A stretch of DNA of 64,000 nucleotides from Deltaproteobacteria bacterium CG11_big_fil_rev_8_21_14_0_20_47_16. Its GTDB lineage: Bacteria > UBA10199 > GCA-002796325 > 1-14-0-20-47-16. Made by a program: the position numbers and the translations under genes. Positions 1 to 11,615 of this stretch are shown piece after piece. The stretch covers positions 62,001 to 126,000 of the forward strand of contig PCXA01000002.1 in assembly GCA_002796325.1 (NCBI GenBank), given 5' to 3'. Each line of letters begins with the position of its first letter. The first letter of the stretch is position 1. The notes under the pieces were generated by a model. The model made no database searches. It was not told the origin of the DNA and saw nothing but the letters and a program-made list of their open reading frames with translations.

Positions 1-100
1 CATTATTGACGTGCCCCATGCAGTCCAAATCACCAAATCGCACTGGGATTACTGTTTCAAATTTCATCGCATTCTCCTTCGATTATGGTAATGGCGCCTT

Positions 101-889
101 ATGCCCGAACTACACGTTATCGTCTACCTGCTTCCGATTGTCTTTGTCGCCGGATTCATTGACTCAGTCGCTGGCGGCGGCGGGCTCATTACTGTTCCTG
201 CTTATTTAATTGCAGGCTTTCCACCCGCCACACTTTTAGGAACCAACAAATGTGTTTCCACCATGGGAACCGTCGTCTCCGCAAGCAAATATATTCACAG
301 TGGGCGCATCTTATGGCCAGTGGCCATTATTGGAATCCCCTGCTCGCTCATCGGATCTGTCTGGGGTGCCCACACCGTTGCACTCTTGGATGCATCCATT
401 GTACGCAAAATCATTTTAGTTGCCCTACCACTTGCTGCAGCAATCACATTGATTCCCAAACCCCATGGCCATATCGAGACCGACATCGGGTGGCGTTCGC
501 TTCGCTTATGGATTTTGATTCCAATTATTAGTTTTGGACTGGGATGGTACGATGGCTTTTTTGGTCCGGGCACAGGTAGCCTACTTATCATGCTGATGTA
601 TGGCATCGCAGGCATGTCACTGATTCACGCCGCTGCAGTGGGACGACTATTTAATTTAGTTTCTAATGCCAGTGCGCTCTTCACCTTCATGTGGCATGGG
701 CAGGTTTGGTATAAAGCCGCACTGCCATTGGGAATTGCAGGAATCGCAGGTCACTGGTGTGGATCTCACTTGGCAATTAAGCGGGGTCACGGCATGGTTC
801 GTGGAATGCTGGTGGTTACTTGTGGACTGCTATTTGCTTACTTGATTTGGCAACAATTTAAGATGCCGATTTCGCCAACCAATCAATAA
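101..889 (+). CDS. TSUP/TauE-SafE family membrane transporter
   Basis: 262-aa multi-[30 protein letters not shown] and [13 protein letters not shown] motifs typical of the TSUP family. Confidence 0.88.
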   Translation: MPELHVIVYLLPIVFVAGFIDSVAGGGGLITVPAYLIAGFPPATLLGTNKCVSTMGTVVSASKYIHSGRILWPVAIIGIPCSLIGSVWGAHTVALLDASIVRKIILVALPLAAAITLIPKPHGHIETDIGWRSLRLWILIPIISFGLGWYDGFFGPGTGSLLIMLMYGIAGMSLIHAAAVGRLFNLVSNASALFTFMWHGQVWYKAALPLGIAGIAGHWCGSHLAIKRGHGMVRGMLVVTCGLLFAYLIWQQFKMPISPTNQ

Positions 890-1259
890 TTTCAGTCGTT
901 GCAGTACCCGGGGTAAAGATTTGAGAAACACCCACTTTTTTGAGGGCAATAATATCTTCATCAGGAATAATACCACCACCAAACACCAAAATATCGGTGG
1001 CATTTTTCTCTTTAAGCAATTCCATGACCCGCTGAAACAAATGCATGTGCGCACCTGAGAGAATGGACAGTCCAATGGCCTGCACGTCTTCTTGCAAGGC
1101 CGCATTCACAATCATTTCCGGCGTTTGATGCAAGCCCGTGTAGATGACTTCAAATCCCGCATCACGCAGGGCACGCGCCACCACTTTCGCACCGCGGTCA
1201 TGGCCATCAAGGCCGGGCTTACCGATCAATACACGAATTTTTTTGGTTTGTTTTTTCAT
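858..1259 (-). CDS. B12-binding small subunit of acyl-CoA mutase
   Basis: DGHDRGAK (DxHxxG), SILSG and FGGGI cobalamin-binding motifs; stop/start adjacent to the large subunit. Confidence 0.93.
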   Translation of the reverse strand: MKKQTKKIRVLIGKPGLDGHDRGAKVVARALRDAGFEVIYTGLHQTPEMIVNAALQEDVQAIGLSILSGAHMHLFQRVMELLKEKNATDILVFGGGIIPDEDIIALKKVGVSQIFTPGTATTEIIDWLAKSAS

Positions 1260-2848
1260 TAGAACATCGCCGGGTCTGTATGCAGCCCAAATTCAGACTG
1301 CATGGTGGAAATCATCTCATTTTCCGTGCAATACGCACGTACACAATCAATCAAACGGGGCATCACATTCTCAGTTCCTGCGCATGCCTTCTTAAGCGCA
1401 GCCAAGGTTGCTTCTACTTTCTTTGGGTCGCGTTCTGATTTTACCTTAGCTACCTTTTTAGACTGCGACACTTGCAACGACTCATCAATACGCAACAACG
1501 GAATCGGTGGATTTTCATCCACCAGAAAATCATTCACACCCACGACAATTTTTTCATTCGATTCCAATTGCTTTTGATAAATGTAGCTGGCGTTGGCAAT
1601 TTCACCCTGAGGGTAGCCTAAGTCAATCGCTGCTAGCATGCCCCCCATGTCATCAATCTTCTTGATGTAATCGTAGGCCTCGGCTTCCAATTCACAGGTC
1701 AACTTTTCAACAAAATACGAGCCACCTAGTGGGTCTACTGTATTTGTAACGCCGGTTTCCTCGGCAATAATCTGTTGCGTACGAAGCGCAATACGCGCGG
1801 TTTCTTCTGTGGGAAGTGCCAGAGTTTCATCCAGTGAATTGGTGTGTAGCGATTGGGTTCCACCCAAAACAGCAGCCATCGCCTGCAATGCCACACGCAC
1901 CACATTGTTGTAGGGTTGTTGTGCAGTCAGTGTGCATCCTGCAGTTTGCGTATGGAAGCGACAAAGCCACGAGCGCGGATTTTTAGCATGGAAGCGTTCC
2001 TTCATAATGTGCGCCCACATGCGGCGTGCGGCGCGATACTTGGCTATTTCTTCAAAAAAGTCATTATGGGCATTGAAGAAATAGGACAGTCGCGGTGCAA
2101 AATCGTCTACATTCATGCCGCGATCCACACAGGCCTGCACATAGGCAATGCCATCCGCAATGGTAAATGCCAATTCTTGCGCTGCTGTCGAGCCTGCTTC
2201 ACGAATATGATAACCTGAAATAGAGACGGTATTCCACTTGGGGACTTCTTTCGTGCAAAACTCAATCATATCGACAACCACGCGCATGCTCGGTTCCGGA
2301 GGAAAACACCAAGCGTGCTGTGCAATAAACTCTTTCAAACAATCATTTTGAATGGTGCCACCAATTTTGCTCCATGGAACGCCACGCTTTTCAGCCAACC
2401 CTAAGTACAAAGCCAGCAGTACGCATGCAGGGCCATTAATCGTCATGGATGTCGTCACTTGATCGAGTGGAATCCCATCAAACAAGACTTCCATGTCGGC
2501 GAGTGTATCAATTGCCACACCACACTTCCCCACCTCACCAAGACTGCGTTCTTGATCAGAGTCATAGCCCATGAGTGTTGGGAAGTCGAAGGCGACTGAC
2601 AATCCGGTTTGTCCGTGATCCAACAAATATTTATAGCGGGCATTGGTCTCTTCAGCAGAACCAAACCCCGAAAAGAGGCGCATCGTCCACACTTTGCCGC
2701 GATACATGGTTTCATGAACGCCACGTGTATACGGGAAGTGCCCAGGCTGACCCAAATAGGTTTCAATGGACCAGTCCGATGGCAAACTATCCGCGGTATA
2801 AAGCGCTTCAATCGGATGATTTGAAACTGTTGTAAATTTTTGAGTCAT
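1259..2848 (-). CDS. B12-dependent acyl-CoA mutase large subunit (methylmalonyl-CoA mutase family; isobutyryl-CoA mutase-like residues)
   Basis: [30 protein letters not shown] and [13 protein letters not shown] motifs; Phe59 and Gln177 at the substrate-specificity positions. Confidence 0.93.
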   Translation of the reverse strand: MTQKFTTVSNHPIEALYTADSLPSDWSIETYLGQPGHFPYTRGVHETMYRGKVWTMRLFSGFGSAEETNARYKYLLDHGQTGLSVAFDFPTLMGYDSDQERSLGEVGKCGVAIDTLADMEVLFDGIPLDQVTTSMTINGPACVLLALYLGLAEKRGVPWSKIGGTIQNDCLKEFIAQHAWCFPPEPSMRVVVDMIEFCTKEVPKWNTVSISGYHIREAGSTAAQELAFTIADGIAYVQACVDRGMNVDDFAPRLSYFFNAHNDFFEEIAKYRAARRMWAHIMKERFHAKNPRSWLCRFHTQTAGCTLTAQQPYNNVVRVALQAMAAVLGGTQSLHTNSLDETLALPTEETARIALRTQQIIAEETGVTNTVDPLGGSYFVEKLTCELEAEAYDYIKKIDDMGGMLAAIDLGYPQGEIANASYIYQKQLESNEKIVVGVNDFLVDENPPIPLLRIDESLQVSQSKKVAKVKSERDPKKVEATLAALKKACAGTENVMPRLIDCVRAYCTENEMISTMQSEFGLHTDPAMF

Positions 2849-4000
2849 TTAAGCTGTCAATTCCTTCAACACGTTACGCGCAATTACGATGCGTTGAATT
2901 TCACTGGTTCCTTCATAGATTTCAGTAATCTTTGCATCCCTGTAGTGACGCTCCTGTGGATATTCACAGCAATAGCCATAGCCACCCAGAATTTGCACCG
3001 CCTCTTTGGTCACAAAGGTTGCCGTTTCAGATGAGAAAAGCTTGGCCATCGCCGCTTCTTTGCTCATGGGAATATTATTCTGGCGCATCCAGGCTGCACG
3101 ATGTGTGAGCAAACGAGATGCATCAATACGCATGGCCATATCGGCAATTTTTTGTTGAATGAGCTGGAAGTTACTAATCGGTTGATTAAATGCTTCACGA
3201 ATCGTTGAATATTTAACAGATGATTCAAATGCCGCACGCGCGATACCAATTGCTTGTGTTGCAATGCCGATACGGCCTGCATCGAGTGTGTTCATCGCAA
3301 TCGCAAAACCTTCACCTTCTTTGCCCAAAAGATTTTCAGCCGGCACTTCACAGTCAGTTAGCACAATTTCAGAAGTGCTTGATGCGCGAATCCCCATCTT
3401 GTGTTCCACTTTACCTACGCTAAATCCTTTAAAGCCTTTCTCAACAATAAACGCGCTAATGCCTTTGTGCTTCTTTTCTTTATCTGTCATGGCGAATACA
3501 ATCATGGCATCGGCGTTGGGGCCGTTCGTGATAAAGTTTTTCGTGCCATTCAAAATATATTTATCACCCTTCTTGACTGCAGTTGTGCGTTGATTGGCTG
3601 CATCAGATCCGGTACCTGGTTCGGACAAGCAGTACGCACCCAACTGTTCACCCTTAGCAAATGGAACAACATATTTTTGCCTTTGCGCATCGGTACCAAA
3701 TTTCACAATCGGAATGCAGTAGAGCGAATTATTGACTGACATAGTCACTGCCGTTGATGCGCAGGCCGCACTGATTTCTTCTAAAACGAGAACATAGGCC
3801 ACTTGATCCATACCGCCGCCACCCAATTCGGGTGGCACCATAATGCCCATGAAGCCAATTTCCGCCATTTTCTTTATGGCTTCGATTGGAAAATGGGATT
3901 CCGCATCCCACTTCGCGGCAAAGGGTGCGACTTCCTTTTGTGCAAAATCGCGTGCCATCTGCTGAATCATTTTATGATCTTCTGACAATTGAAATTCCAT
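2849..4000 (-). CDS. Acyl-CoA dehydrogenase, short-chain/butyryl-type
   Basis: YCLSEPGTGSDA, FITNGP, ITEIYEGTSEIQRIVIAR (catalytic Glu in YEGTSE as in short-chain enzymes). Confidence 0.92.
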   Translation of the reverse strand: MEFQLSEDHKMIQQMARDFAQKEVAPFAAKWDAESHFPIEAIKKMAEIGFMGIMVPPELGGGGMDQVAYVLVLEEISAACASTAVTMSVNNSLYCIPIVKFGTDAQRQKYVVPFAKGEQLGAYCLSEPGTGSDAANQRTTAVKKGDKYILNGTKNFITNGPNADAMIVFAMTDKEKKHKGISAFIVEKGFKGFSVGKVEHKMGIRASSTSEIVLTDCEVPAENLLGKEGEGFAIAMNTLDAGRIGIATQAIGIARAAFESSVKYSTIREAFNQPISNFQLIQQKIADMAMRIDASRLLTHRAAWMRQNNIPMSKEAAMAKLFSSETATFVTKEAVQILGGYGYCCEYPQERHYRDAKITEIYEGTSEIQRIVIARNVLKELTA

Positions 4001-4011
4001 ATTACCCTCTC

Positions 4012-4785
4012 TTATTTAAAATTCGCTTTTCGCTTTTCTAAAAATGCAGTGAGACCTTCCACACGATCAGGATGATCAAACAATTCAGTAAACCCTTCAC
4101 GCTCAACGGTCATGCCTTCGTGAATCGGCAGATCCATACCCTGTGAAATAGAACGTTTGGCCGCACGAATCGCAAACTGACTGTTATCGGCAATTTGTTT
4201 GGCCACCACTTCGGCTGCCATTTTGAGCCCCTCATGGGGAACCATTTGATTCACAATCCCCCATGCTACGGCTTCTTCTGCCTTGAGACGGCGGCCAGTA
4301 AAAATGAGTTCTTTTGCGCGTGCCGGGCCCACCAAGCGGGTGAGCCGCTGCGTACCACCGAACCCTGGGTACAACCCCAAACTGACTTCTGGCAATCCAA
4401 AGACCGACTTATTGGATGCAATGATCCAGTCACAAGCGAGTGCCAATTCACAGCCACCACCCAATGCAAATCCATTCACGACTGCAATGACTGGCATTGG
4501 GGCATCTGCAATCGCATCCATGCAATCCTGACCCAAGCGAATGAATTTGTCAGCATCTGCTGGACTCATCTTTTGCATGGCAGCGATATCCGCACCTGCT
4601 ACAAAGGCTTTATCTCCAGCGCCCGTTAGCAAAACAACGCGTGTACTATCATCCGCTGCAAGCCGTTCAAATGTGGCCGTCAACTCTGAAAGCACATCCG
4701 CATTAAGTGCATTCAACGCCGGTTGGCGATCCACAATTACAGTGGCAATAGGTCCTTCTTTTTCAACTCTAATAAACTGCGTCAT
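4012..4785 (-). CDS. Enoyl-CoA hydratase (crotonase)
   Basis: AFVAGADIAAM, NGFALGGGCELALACD, SLGLYPGFGGTQRL. Confidence 0.92.
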   Translation of the reverse strand: MTQFIRVEKEGPIATVIVDRQPALNALNADVLSELTATFERLAADDSTRVVLLTGAGDKAFVAGADIAAMQKMSPADADKFIRLGQDCMDAIADAPMPVIAVVNGFALGGGCELALACDWIIASNKSVFGLPEVSLGLYPGFGGTQRLTRLVGPARAKELIFTGRRLKAEEAVAWGIVNQMVPHEGLKMAAEVVAKQIADNSQFAIRAAKRSISQGMDLPIHEGMTVEREGFTELFDHPDRVEGLTAFLEKRKANFK

Positions 4786-4794
4786 CGTGTCTCC

Positions 4795-5643
4795 TTAGTA
4801 CTGGTAGAATCCTTTTCCGCTCTTGCGTCCCAACCATCCCTTTTGCACATAATCAAGAAGCAAGGGGCATGGTTTAAATTTGGGATCCACCAAGCCATCT
4901 TGCATGACATCTAAAATATTCACGACGGTATCCAAACCAATAAAGTCCGCCAATGTCAGTGGCCCCATTGGAAAATTGCAGGACAGCTTCATTGCGGTAT
5001 CAATGTCTTGCACACTCGCCAAATTTTCCTGAACGGCATAAGCAGCTTCATTGATCATAGGCATTAAAATGCGGTTTACAATAAACCCGGCACGATCCTT
5101 GGAAACCACCATTGTCTTGCCCAACTTAGTTACCAGTCCCTTAATCGTTTCAAAGGTCGTATCATTAGTCGCATCTGCGACAATAACTTCCACACATGGC
5201 ATAAGCGGCACGGGATTCATAAAGTGCATGCCAATGACTTTACCGGGGCGTTGAGTCGCCTCAGCCAACTTGGCAATTGAAATGGATGACGTATTACTGG
5301 CCAAAATAGCATCAGCCTTCAGAATTTGATCAAGCGACTTGAACAGTTGTGATTTTACTTTCAAGTCTTCAGTCACAGCTTCAATGACCACATCTGCTGC
5401 TGCAAAATCACTCATCTGTGCGGTTGTTCGAAGATGCGCCATAATATCAGCCACAGCATCAATTGGAATCTTTCCCTTGGCCGCAAATTTTTCAAGTGAC
5501 GTACGAATGGATTGCACAGCCTTTTGTAAGCCCACTTCATTGGTGTCCAGTAGCAAGACGTCAAACCCTGATTGCGCAAACACCTGAGCAATTCCTGCTC
5601 CCATTTGCCCTGCACCCACAACTCCGATAACCTTTGGCATCAT
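4795..5643 (-). CDS. 3-hydroxybutyryl-CoA dehydrogenase
   Basis: GVVGAGQMGAGIAQVFAQSG Rossmann motif; ASNTSSISI, GMHFMNPVPLM, GFIVNRILMPMINEA. Confidence 0.94.
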   Translation of the reverse strand: MMPKVIGVVGAGQMGAGIAQVFAQSGFDVLLLDTNEVGLQKAVQSIRTSLEKFAAKGKIPIDAVADIMAHLRTTAQMSDFAAADVVIEAVTEDLKVKSQLFKSLDQILKADAILASNTSSISIAKLAEATQRPGKVIGMHFMNPVPLMPCVEVIVADATNDTTFETIKGLVTKLGKTMVVSKDRAGFIVNRILMPMINEAAYAVQENLASVQDIDTAMKLSCNFPMGPLTLADFIGLDTVVNILDVMQDGLVDPKFKPCPLLLDYVQKGWLGRKSGKGFYQY

Positions 5644-5655
5644 TACACAGCTCCC

Positions 5656-6831
5656 CTATCGTTCCACAATCATGGCAACAGCTTCACCACCACCAATACA
5701 CAATGTGGCCAGCCCGCGCTTTACATTGCGGCGCTTCATTTCATAAATGAGCGTTGTTAATATACGCGCACCACTCGCCCCAATGGGATGGCCCATTGCA
5801 ACCGCTCCACCATTCACATTCACTTTATCGAGCGACAATTTAAAATGATCGACAGCGGCCATCGCCACGCACGAAAACGCTTCGTTGATTTCAAATAAAT
5901 CGATGTCTTCAATTGTAAGACCTGCTTTATCTAGTGCCTTCTGTATCGCCACAACCGGGGCTGTTGTAAACCACTCCGGTGCCTGACTGGCAGTGGCATG
6001 TGCAACAATAGTTGCAAGTGGTATCTTGCCATTCTTTTGTGCGTATTCTGCAGAGGTCACCACAAGTGCTGCAGCACCATCGTTGAGCGTTGACGCATTA
6101 CCGGCGGTGACACTTCCTGCCTTATCAAACGCAGGACGCAGACTTGGCAACTTTGCCGTATTGCCACGCGAGGGCTCCTCGTCGGTATCGACAATAAGCG
6201 GATCACCCTTACGCTGTGGCACTGCCACTGGCGCAATTTCATCTTTGAAACGACCATCTTTAATTGACGACAACGCACGTTCGTACGACATGGTGGCATA
6301 CTGATCTTGCGCTTCACGACTCATCTTGAATTCACGCACGCACATCTCAGCAGCCGCACCCATGTGAAAATTATTATAAGGATCCCACAAACCATCCAAA
6401 ATCATGCTGTCGAGTAACTCGCCGTGACCCATGCGATAGCCAGTGCGGGCCTTTTGTAATAAGTATGGCGCACGACTCATGTTCTCCATACCGCCAGCGA
6501 CAATTGCTGAGCAGTCACCACTGCGAATCATTTGATCAGCCAACATCACCGCTTTCAAACCTGAGCCACAGACTTTGTTAATTGTTAGCACGCCCGTTTC
6601 AACAGGTAAGCCAGCCTTCAAAGAGGCTTGGCGTGCAGGTGATTGACCAAGACCTGCCGGCAACACACAGCCCATAATGACTTCTTCAATCTGATTGGCA
6701 GGAATTCCCGCGCGTTCCACCGCCGCCTTGATGGCGGCCGCCCCCAAATCCGGTGTTGGAACCTCGGCAAAGGCGCCCTGGAAGGAGGCAATTGGTGTTC
6801 GTGCTGCACTTAAAATGACGGTATTTTTCAT
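5656..6831 (-). CDS. Acetyl-CoA C-acetyltransferase (thiolase)
   Basis: [54 protein letters not shown]. Confidence 0.95.
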   Translation of the reverse strand: MKNTVILSAARTPIASFQGAFAEVPTPDLGAAAIKAAVERAGIPANQIEEVIMGCVLPAGLGQSPARQASLKAGLPVETGVLTINKVCGSGLKAVMLADQMIRSGDCSAIVAGGMENMSRAPYLLQKARTGYRMGHGELLDSMILDGLWDPYNNFHMGAAAEMCVREFKMSREAQDQYATMSYERALSSIKDGRFKDEIAPVAVPQRKGDPLIVDTDEEPSRGNTAKLPSLRPAFDKAGSVTAGNASTLNDGAAALVVTSAEYAQKNGKIPLATIVAHATASQAPEWFTTAPVVAIQKALDKAGLTIEDIDLFEINEAFSCVAMAAVDHFKLSLDKVNVNGGAVAMGHPIGASGARILTTLIYEMKRRNVKRGLATLCIGGGEAVAMIVER

Positions 6832-6903
6832 GGGGGCCCTTATCTATATATAAAGGGATTTTGTAAAGATTTTTGGAGTCTTCCCAAGATTTATATATAT
6901 GTG

Positions 6904-6909
6904 TATAAT
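6904..6909 (+). promoter_or_regulatory. Candidate -10 element (TATAAT) 9 nt upstream of the Calx-beta gene ATG
   Basis: Consensus TATAAT; no convincing -35. Confidence 0.45.
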
Positions 6910-6918
6910 CATTTGATT

Positions 6919-7659
6919 ATGAAGCGTATTTTACTGACCATCTTCACTATTTTAACCGCCAGTGTTGCGTTTGCGCAGATGCCCTATGATCCCGTAACAC
7001 GCGGCATGCCGCTCATTGGGTTTGCACAAACACCCAACATGGTGGAGGAAGGTAACGGCCCGTTTGATATTACCGTGGTTTTGAGCGCCCCTACCGATAA
7101 GGACGTACTGGTCAACTATACGATAACAGGCAACATGCCCAATCAAACCCAATATCAGCTCGGCCAGGGGACACTTTCAATCCCTAGCGGACAGACAGCT
7201 ATCAATCTAACGGTTCCTGCCGTTGATGATAATGTGATTAGTGGAAATCAAATCGTCACAATTATATTATCCAATCCACAATACGCGGTGTTCGGATCAT
7301 CTGTCTTCACATTTACCATTCGCGATGACGACGGACAGTCGAACGAGACCGTGCAACCCATGGTGCGATTTGCCGGACACAATGGAAATACGGTGCAACT
7401 GGTACTGAACATTGCTCAAAGCCAGGATGCGTCTGTGGACTATGATGTCACGGTTACTTCTGTTGGCAGCCAAGACATGCGCGACCTAGGGACCGGAACA
7501 GTTTCATTCCCTGCTGGATCCACATCAGCCACGGTACAAATGCCCGCGTATATTGATCCCAACGAAATTCCATTGCCGCAGACCTACACAACCTATCTCA
7601 GTAATCCGCAAAACCTGACAATTTACGAACCGTTGTTTAGCTTTACGCGGTCGCAGTAA
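6919..7659 (+). CDS. Secreted Calx-beta domain-containing protein
   Basis: Signal peptide MKRILLTIFTILTASVAFAQ; repeat-type VNYTITG...GTLSIPSGQTAINLTVPAVDDN...TIILSNP pattern. Confidence 0.75.
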   Translation: MKRILLTIFTILTASVAFAQMPYDPVTRGMPLIGFAQTPNMVEEGNGPFDITVVLSAPTDKDVLVNYTITGNMPNQTQYQLGQGTLSIPSGQTAINLTVPAVDDNVISGNQIVTIILSNPQYAVFGSSVFTFTIRDDDGQSNETVQPMVRFAGHNGNTVQLVLNIAQSQDASVDYDVTVTSVGSQDMRDLGTGTVSFPAGSTSATVQMPAYIDPNEIPLPQTYTTYLSNPQNLTIYEPLFSFTRSQ

Positions 7660-7677
7660 TCAGGTTATTCCCAGCAT

Positions 7678-9486
7678 ATGACAAAAAATCGATTGGGGGA
7701 TGAAAAAAGCCCCTACCTTCTTCAACACAAAGACAATCCTGTGCATTGGTACGCTTGGGGAACTGATGCATTTACGGCCGCGCGCGCGCAAAACAAGCCC
7801 ATCTTTCTTTCGATTGGTTATTCCACCTGTTACTGGTGCCATGTAATGGAAAAGGATTCATTCGAGCTGCAGGATGTCGCAGCCGCATTGAATGCAGACT
7901 TTATTAGCATCAAAGTCGACCGTGAAGAACACCCCGATGTCGATGCCCTGTATATGGATGCGGTTGTAGGAATGACAGGGCACGGTGGCTGGCCGATGTC
8001 AGTTTTTCTCACACCTGATTTGAAGCCATTTTATGGCGGCACTTTTTTCCGTCGCGAAGAATTTTTGCAACTTTTGGCCAACGTGACGAACGTTTGGAAA
8101 ACCGCACCACAAAAAGTTATCGCATCTGGGGATCAAATTGTAGAGCAGCTTCAAAAGAACACGGTGGCGCTCTACCCAACCACGCTCAGTGCAGCGCTTG
8201 TTGAAAAGGCCGTTGCTGCCTGCAGGCAATCGTTTGATACGCAACACGCTGGCTTTGGCAGCGCGCCCAAGTTCCCTCCCGCGCAAGCCATCTTGATGCT
8301 CTTGCAACGCCATGCGCGCGATAAAAATCCGGATGCACTCAAGATGTCGACCGACACACTCAATCACATGGCCCGTGGCGGGATTCGCGATCAACTGGGT
8401 GGTGGGTTTCATCGCTATTCTGTTGATGCAGAGTGGCTCGCCCCCCATTTTGAAAAGATGCTTTATGATAATGCATTACTCACACTCGCGTATTGCAAAG
8501 CGCAGTCACTCACACAAAATGTGCAATGGGCAGAAGTCATTCGCAGCACCTGTAATTATGTGCTGCGTGAAATGACGGCACCTGAAGGCGGTTTTTTTGC
8601 TGCGCAAGATGCCGGTGACGTTGGCAAAGAAGGTGAATATTACACATGGACATGGGCAATGCTTGAGAAACTGCTCACCGTTGATGAGTTGAAGGCTGTT
8701 AACCAAACCTATGGTGCTGGTGTCATGGGCAATTTTGAGCATGGCCAAAATATTTTAAATCTTTCACTCTCTGTGGATTGGAACGACACGCACAGCCCAC
8801 ACATTGAATCCGCGCACCAGAAACTGATGCAGGCGAGACGCGACCGCAAGGCGCCCCATCAAGATACCAAGATCCTCACCGCTTGGAATGGGCTGATGAT
8901 TGCGGCACTGGCCACAGCTGCCCAAACAGTTAATGAACCCCGCTATTTGGAAGCTGCAGAAAAGGCAGCGCACTTTGTGAAGGCACACTTAACTGCGGGC
9001 AGCAAATTATTGCGCCGGTATTGTAATAATGATGCGGCACTCAATGGTACCGCCGCTGACTATGCATTTATGATTTATGGTTTGATTGCACTGTATCGCG
9101 CCACCCAGAAATCCGACTGCCTGGATTGGGCTGTTGCACTGCAAACCCAATTGGACACTGAATTTTGGGACAGCAAAGACGATGGTTACTTTGCCAGCAG
9201 CGCACAAGAGTTAATTGTTCGCCAGAAGGAATTCCAGGATGGGGCATTGCCATCCGCTAATTCCATTTCTGCCCACAACTTGATTCAACTTGCGATGCTC
9301 ACCGGGAAGATGGACTACCTGAATCGTGCTGAAAAATTATTAAACGCGCTTGCACCCATCATGGGTCAATACCCCATGGCGGCAACAACAGCGATTGCAG
9401 CACTCGACACTTGGCTCAATCGAAATGAGTTAATGACCTGCGATGGTGTTACATGCGTTCAATTGGGGGAACGCCCAAGAGCGTAA
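7678..9486 (+). CDS. DUF255 thioredoxin-domain protein (YyaL/SSP411 family)
   Basis: [53 protein letters not shown]. Confidence 0.94.
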   Translation: MTKNRLGDEKSPYLLQHKDNPVHWYAWGTDAFTAARAQNKPIFLSIGYSTCYWCHVMEKDSFELQDVAAALNADFISIKVDREEHPDVDALYMDAVVGMTGHGGWPMSVFLTPDLKPFYGGTFFRREEFLQLLANVTNVWKTAPQKVIASGDQIVEQLQKNTVALYPTTLSAALVEKAVAACRQSFDTQHAGFGSAPKFPPAQAILMLLQRHARDKNPDALKMSTDTLNHMARGGIRDQLGGGFHRYSVDAEWLAPHFEKMLYDNALLTLAYCKAQSLTQNVQWAEVIRSTCNYVLREMTAPEGGFFAAQDAGDVGKEGEYYTWTWAMLEKLLTVDELKAVNQTYGAGVMGNFEHGQNILNLSLSVDWNDTHSPHIESAHQKLMQARRDRKAPHQDTKILTAWNGLMIAALATAAQTVNEPRYLEAAEKAAHFVKAHLTAGSKLLRRYCNNDAALNGTAADYAFMIYGLIALYRATQKSDCLDWAVALQTQLDTEFWDSKDDGYFASSAQELIVRQKEFQDGALPSANSISAHNLIQLAMLTGKMDYLNRAEKLLNALAPIMGQYPMAATTAIAALDTWLNRNELMTCDGVTCVQLGERPRA

Positions 9487-11143
9487 GACCGTGGTGCAGA
9501 ACGCTGCGGACATTACCCACGAGTAGCATGGCAGCCTTTTGAAATTCGGGGCTCGCTCCCAAGATGCGGTGATTCTGATAGAAACTGCTAAATGCACTCG
9601 CCAAGTCTGTTAGATACGTACTGATAAATGAGGGTTCATTGGATTCCGCAGCATTGCGAATCACATTGGGGTAGTTGGCCAGCATGCGGGTGATTGCCCA
9701 CGCCTCTTCTTGGTTGAGTGGTGTGACATCTGTTTTAGAATCTACCTTAACCCCCACCTTTTCCATTAATCGTCCAATACGTGCATAGGCATATTGCAGA
9801 TACGGACCCGTTTCGCCTTCGAAGCTCAGCACTTTGTCCCAAGAAAATTCCACATCCTTCACCCGTCGCGTGCGCAAATCATTAAAAACGATCGCGCCAA
9901 TACCCACTTTGCGCGCCACTTCATTCTCATCGACGTTCACATCCAACACCTTTGCCTCACGGATTTTTTCCAACGCGCGTTCTTGTGTTTCAGAAAGCAG
10001 GTCTTCCAGAAACACGAGTGTTCCCTTACGCGTCGAGATCCCTTGAATGCGGCCAAATGGAATGTGTTCCACAGTTGCTGCCCATGCGGGCTGCTCCTTT
10101 TCAAGCAACGCCTTCAATTGTTTGAAGTGCAGAATTTGTTCAGAGCCGACGACATAAAGAATTTTGTCGAAGTGATATTTCTTTTTACGGGCATCGATCG
10201 CTGCCAAGTCACGCGATAAATACAGTGTGGTGCCATCTTGCTTGCGCAACAGTGCGGGCGGCATGTCATCACCCAGTGGCACAACAATGGCCCCTTCACT
10301 TTCAATAGCAACACCACGCGTCACCAAGTCAGATACTGCGGCATCAGCTGCTTTGGGGTAATCGCTCTCCCCTTCGTAAACATCAAAGTGGATCCCCAGC
10401 TCGGCATACATCCGCTCAAACTCGCGAATGCTTTCCTCGCGGAATCGTGTCCATTGGCTAACTGCAGCTGCATCACCTGATTCCAACTTTTGAAACCAAG
10501 CACGACCCTTGTCTTCAAGTGTCGGATCCGTTTCCACTTCTTTATGAAAGCGTACATAGAGATTATACAAATGTTGAATGGGGTGTTTGGCAAGTTCAGC
10601 GTCATCCCCCCATCGCGAATAGGCTTCCATCAATTTGCCAAATTGCGTGCCCCAGTCACCCAGGTAGTTAATGCCTACAACCTTGTAACCCAGTGCACTA
10701 TAAATACGCGTGAGAGACGCACCAATCACGGTGGTCCGCAGGTGCCCAACACCAAATGGTTTGGCAATATTGGGAGACGAGTATTCCACAATCACCGTTT
10801 TACCCTGCCCCAATTTACTGTGGCCGTATTGGCCCGCATTATCGGCAACGGTTTTTAAAATCTGCGCCATGAATGCCGTGCGATTTAAAAAGAAATTCAC
10901 ATAGGGGCCGGTTGCCGCAACGCGCTCAACCAGTTTGGTATCACATGAAATCGCTTTGGAAATATCCTCAGCAAGCTGCTTGGGATTCTTCTTTTCTGCT
11001 TTTGCTAATTGAAAGCATGGAAACGCAAAGTCACCCATTTTGGCATCAGGTGGCACTTCGACAAGCACCGTTAATTGTTCCAATGTCAAACTGGGACAGA
11101 CTTTATGCAAAGCTTCAACAACGTGTTGTTTAAAATCAATCAT
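9449..11143 (-). CDS. argS: Arginyl-tRNA synthetase
   Basis: [42 protein letters not shown]-type C-terminus; start set at MIDFKQ. Confidence 0.96.
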   Translation of the reverse strand: MIDFKQHVVEALHKVCPSLTLEQLTVLVEVPPDAKMGDFAFPCFQLAKAEKKNPKQLAEDISKAISCDTKLVERVAATGPYVNFFLNRTAFMAQILKTVADNAGQYGHSKLGQGKTVIVEYSSPNIAKPFGVGHLRTTVIGASLTRIYSALGYKVVGINYLGDWGTQFGKLMEAYSRWGDDAELAKHPIQHLYNLYVRFHKEVETDPTLEDKGRAWFQKLESGDAAAVSQWTRFREESIREFERMYAELGIHFDVYEGESDYPKAADAAVSDLVTRGVAIESEGAIVVPLGDDMPPALLRKQDGTTLYLSRDLAAIDARKKKYHFDKILYVVGSEQILHFKQLKALLEKEQPAWAATVEHIPFGRIQGISTRKGTLVFLEDLLSETQERALEKIREAKVLDVNVDENEVARKVGIGAIVFNDLRTRRVKDVEFSWDKVLSFEGETGPYLQYAYARIGRLMEKVGVKVDSKTDVTPLNQEEAWAITRMLANYPNVIRNAAESNEPSFISTYLTDLASAFSSFYQNHRILGASPEFQKAAMLLVGNVRSVLHHGLTLLGVPPIERM

Positions 11144-11148
11144 TTTAT

Positions 11149-11529
11149 TTATTGTGCTAAAAGCTGCGCGGACCACACACCCAACGCCGCCATGAGCAAT
11201 CCTCCGAATACGCTAAGAATCACATAAACACTCGCATCCCACCAATCGCCCACGCGTACCAGCGTGAGTACTTCGAAACTAAATGTTGAAAAGGTGGTGA
11301 ATGCACCCAAAAATCCAATTGTAATAACGTGCTTCAACTCAAGAGGAACTAGTAGTGTATCTAAGCTCCATTCCATTACAAAGCCCAGAACAAACGATCC
11401 AGCGGCATTAATCACGAGAGTCACATATTGAAAGCGCGAGCCGATCCAGGTGTGCAAGACACCTGTCACTCCATAACGACTGAGTGCTCCTGCAGCACCG
11501 GCAACTCCAATCCAGATCCACGTTGGCAT
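11149..11529 (-). CDS. crcB: CrcB/Fluc fluoride channel
   Basis: GAAGALSRYGVTG, GSFVLGF, TIGFLGAFTTFSTFSFE; start at MPTWIWIG after AGGGGA. Confidence 0.93.
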   Translation of the reverse strand: MPTWIWIGVAGAAGALSRYGVTGVLHTWIGSRFQYVTLVINAAGSFVLGFVMEWSLDTLLVPLELKHVITIGFLGAFTTFSTFSFEVLTLVRVGDWWDASVYVILSVFGGLLMAALGVWSAQLLAQ

Positions 11530-11615
11530 TTTTCCCCTATACGCAACTTCAGGGTTGCAAGCCACACTATTTTGCGTAAAGTACGCGCCAGAAATGTGAA
11601 ACCAAAGGGGGCATT

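Noticed and set aside
11530-11615. Fluoride riboswitch upstream of crcB
   Set aside because: I could not find the conserved crcB-motif core in the short leader; the spacer is too small and has a normal SD
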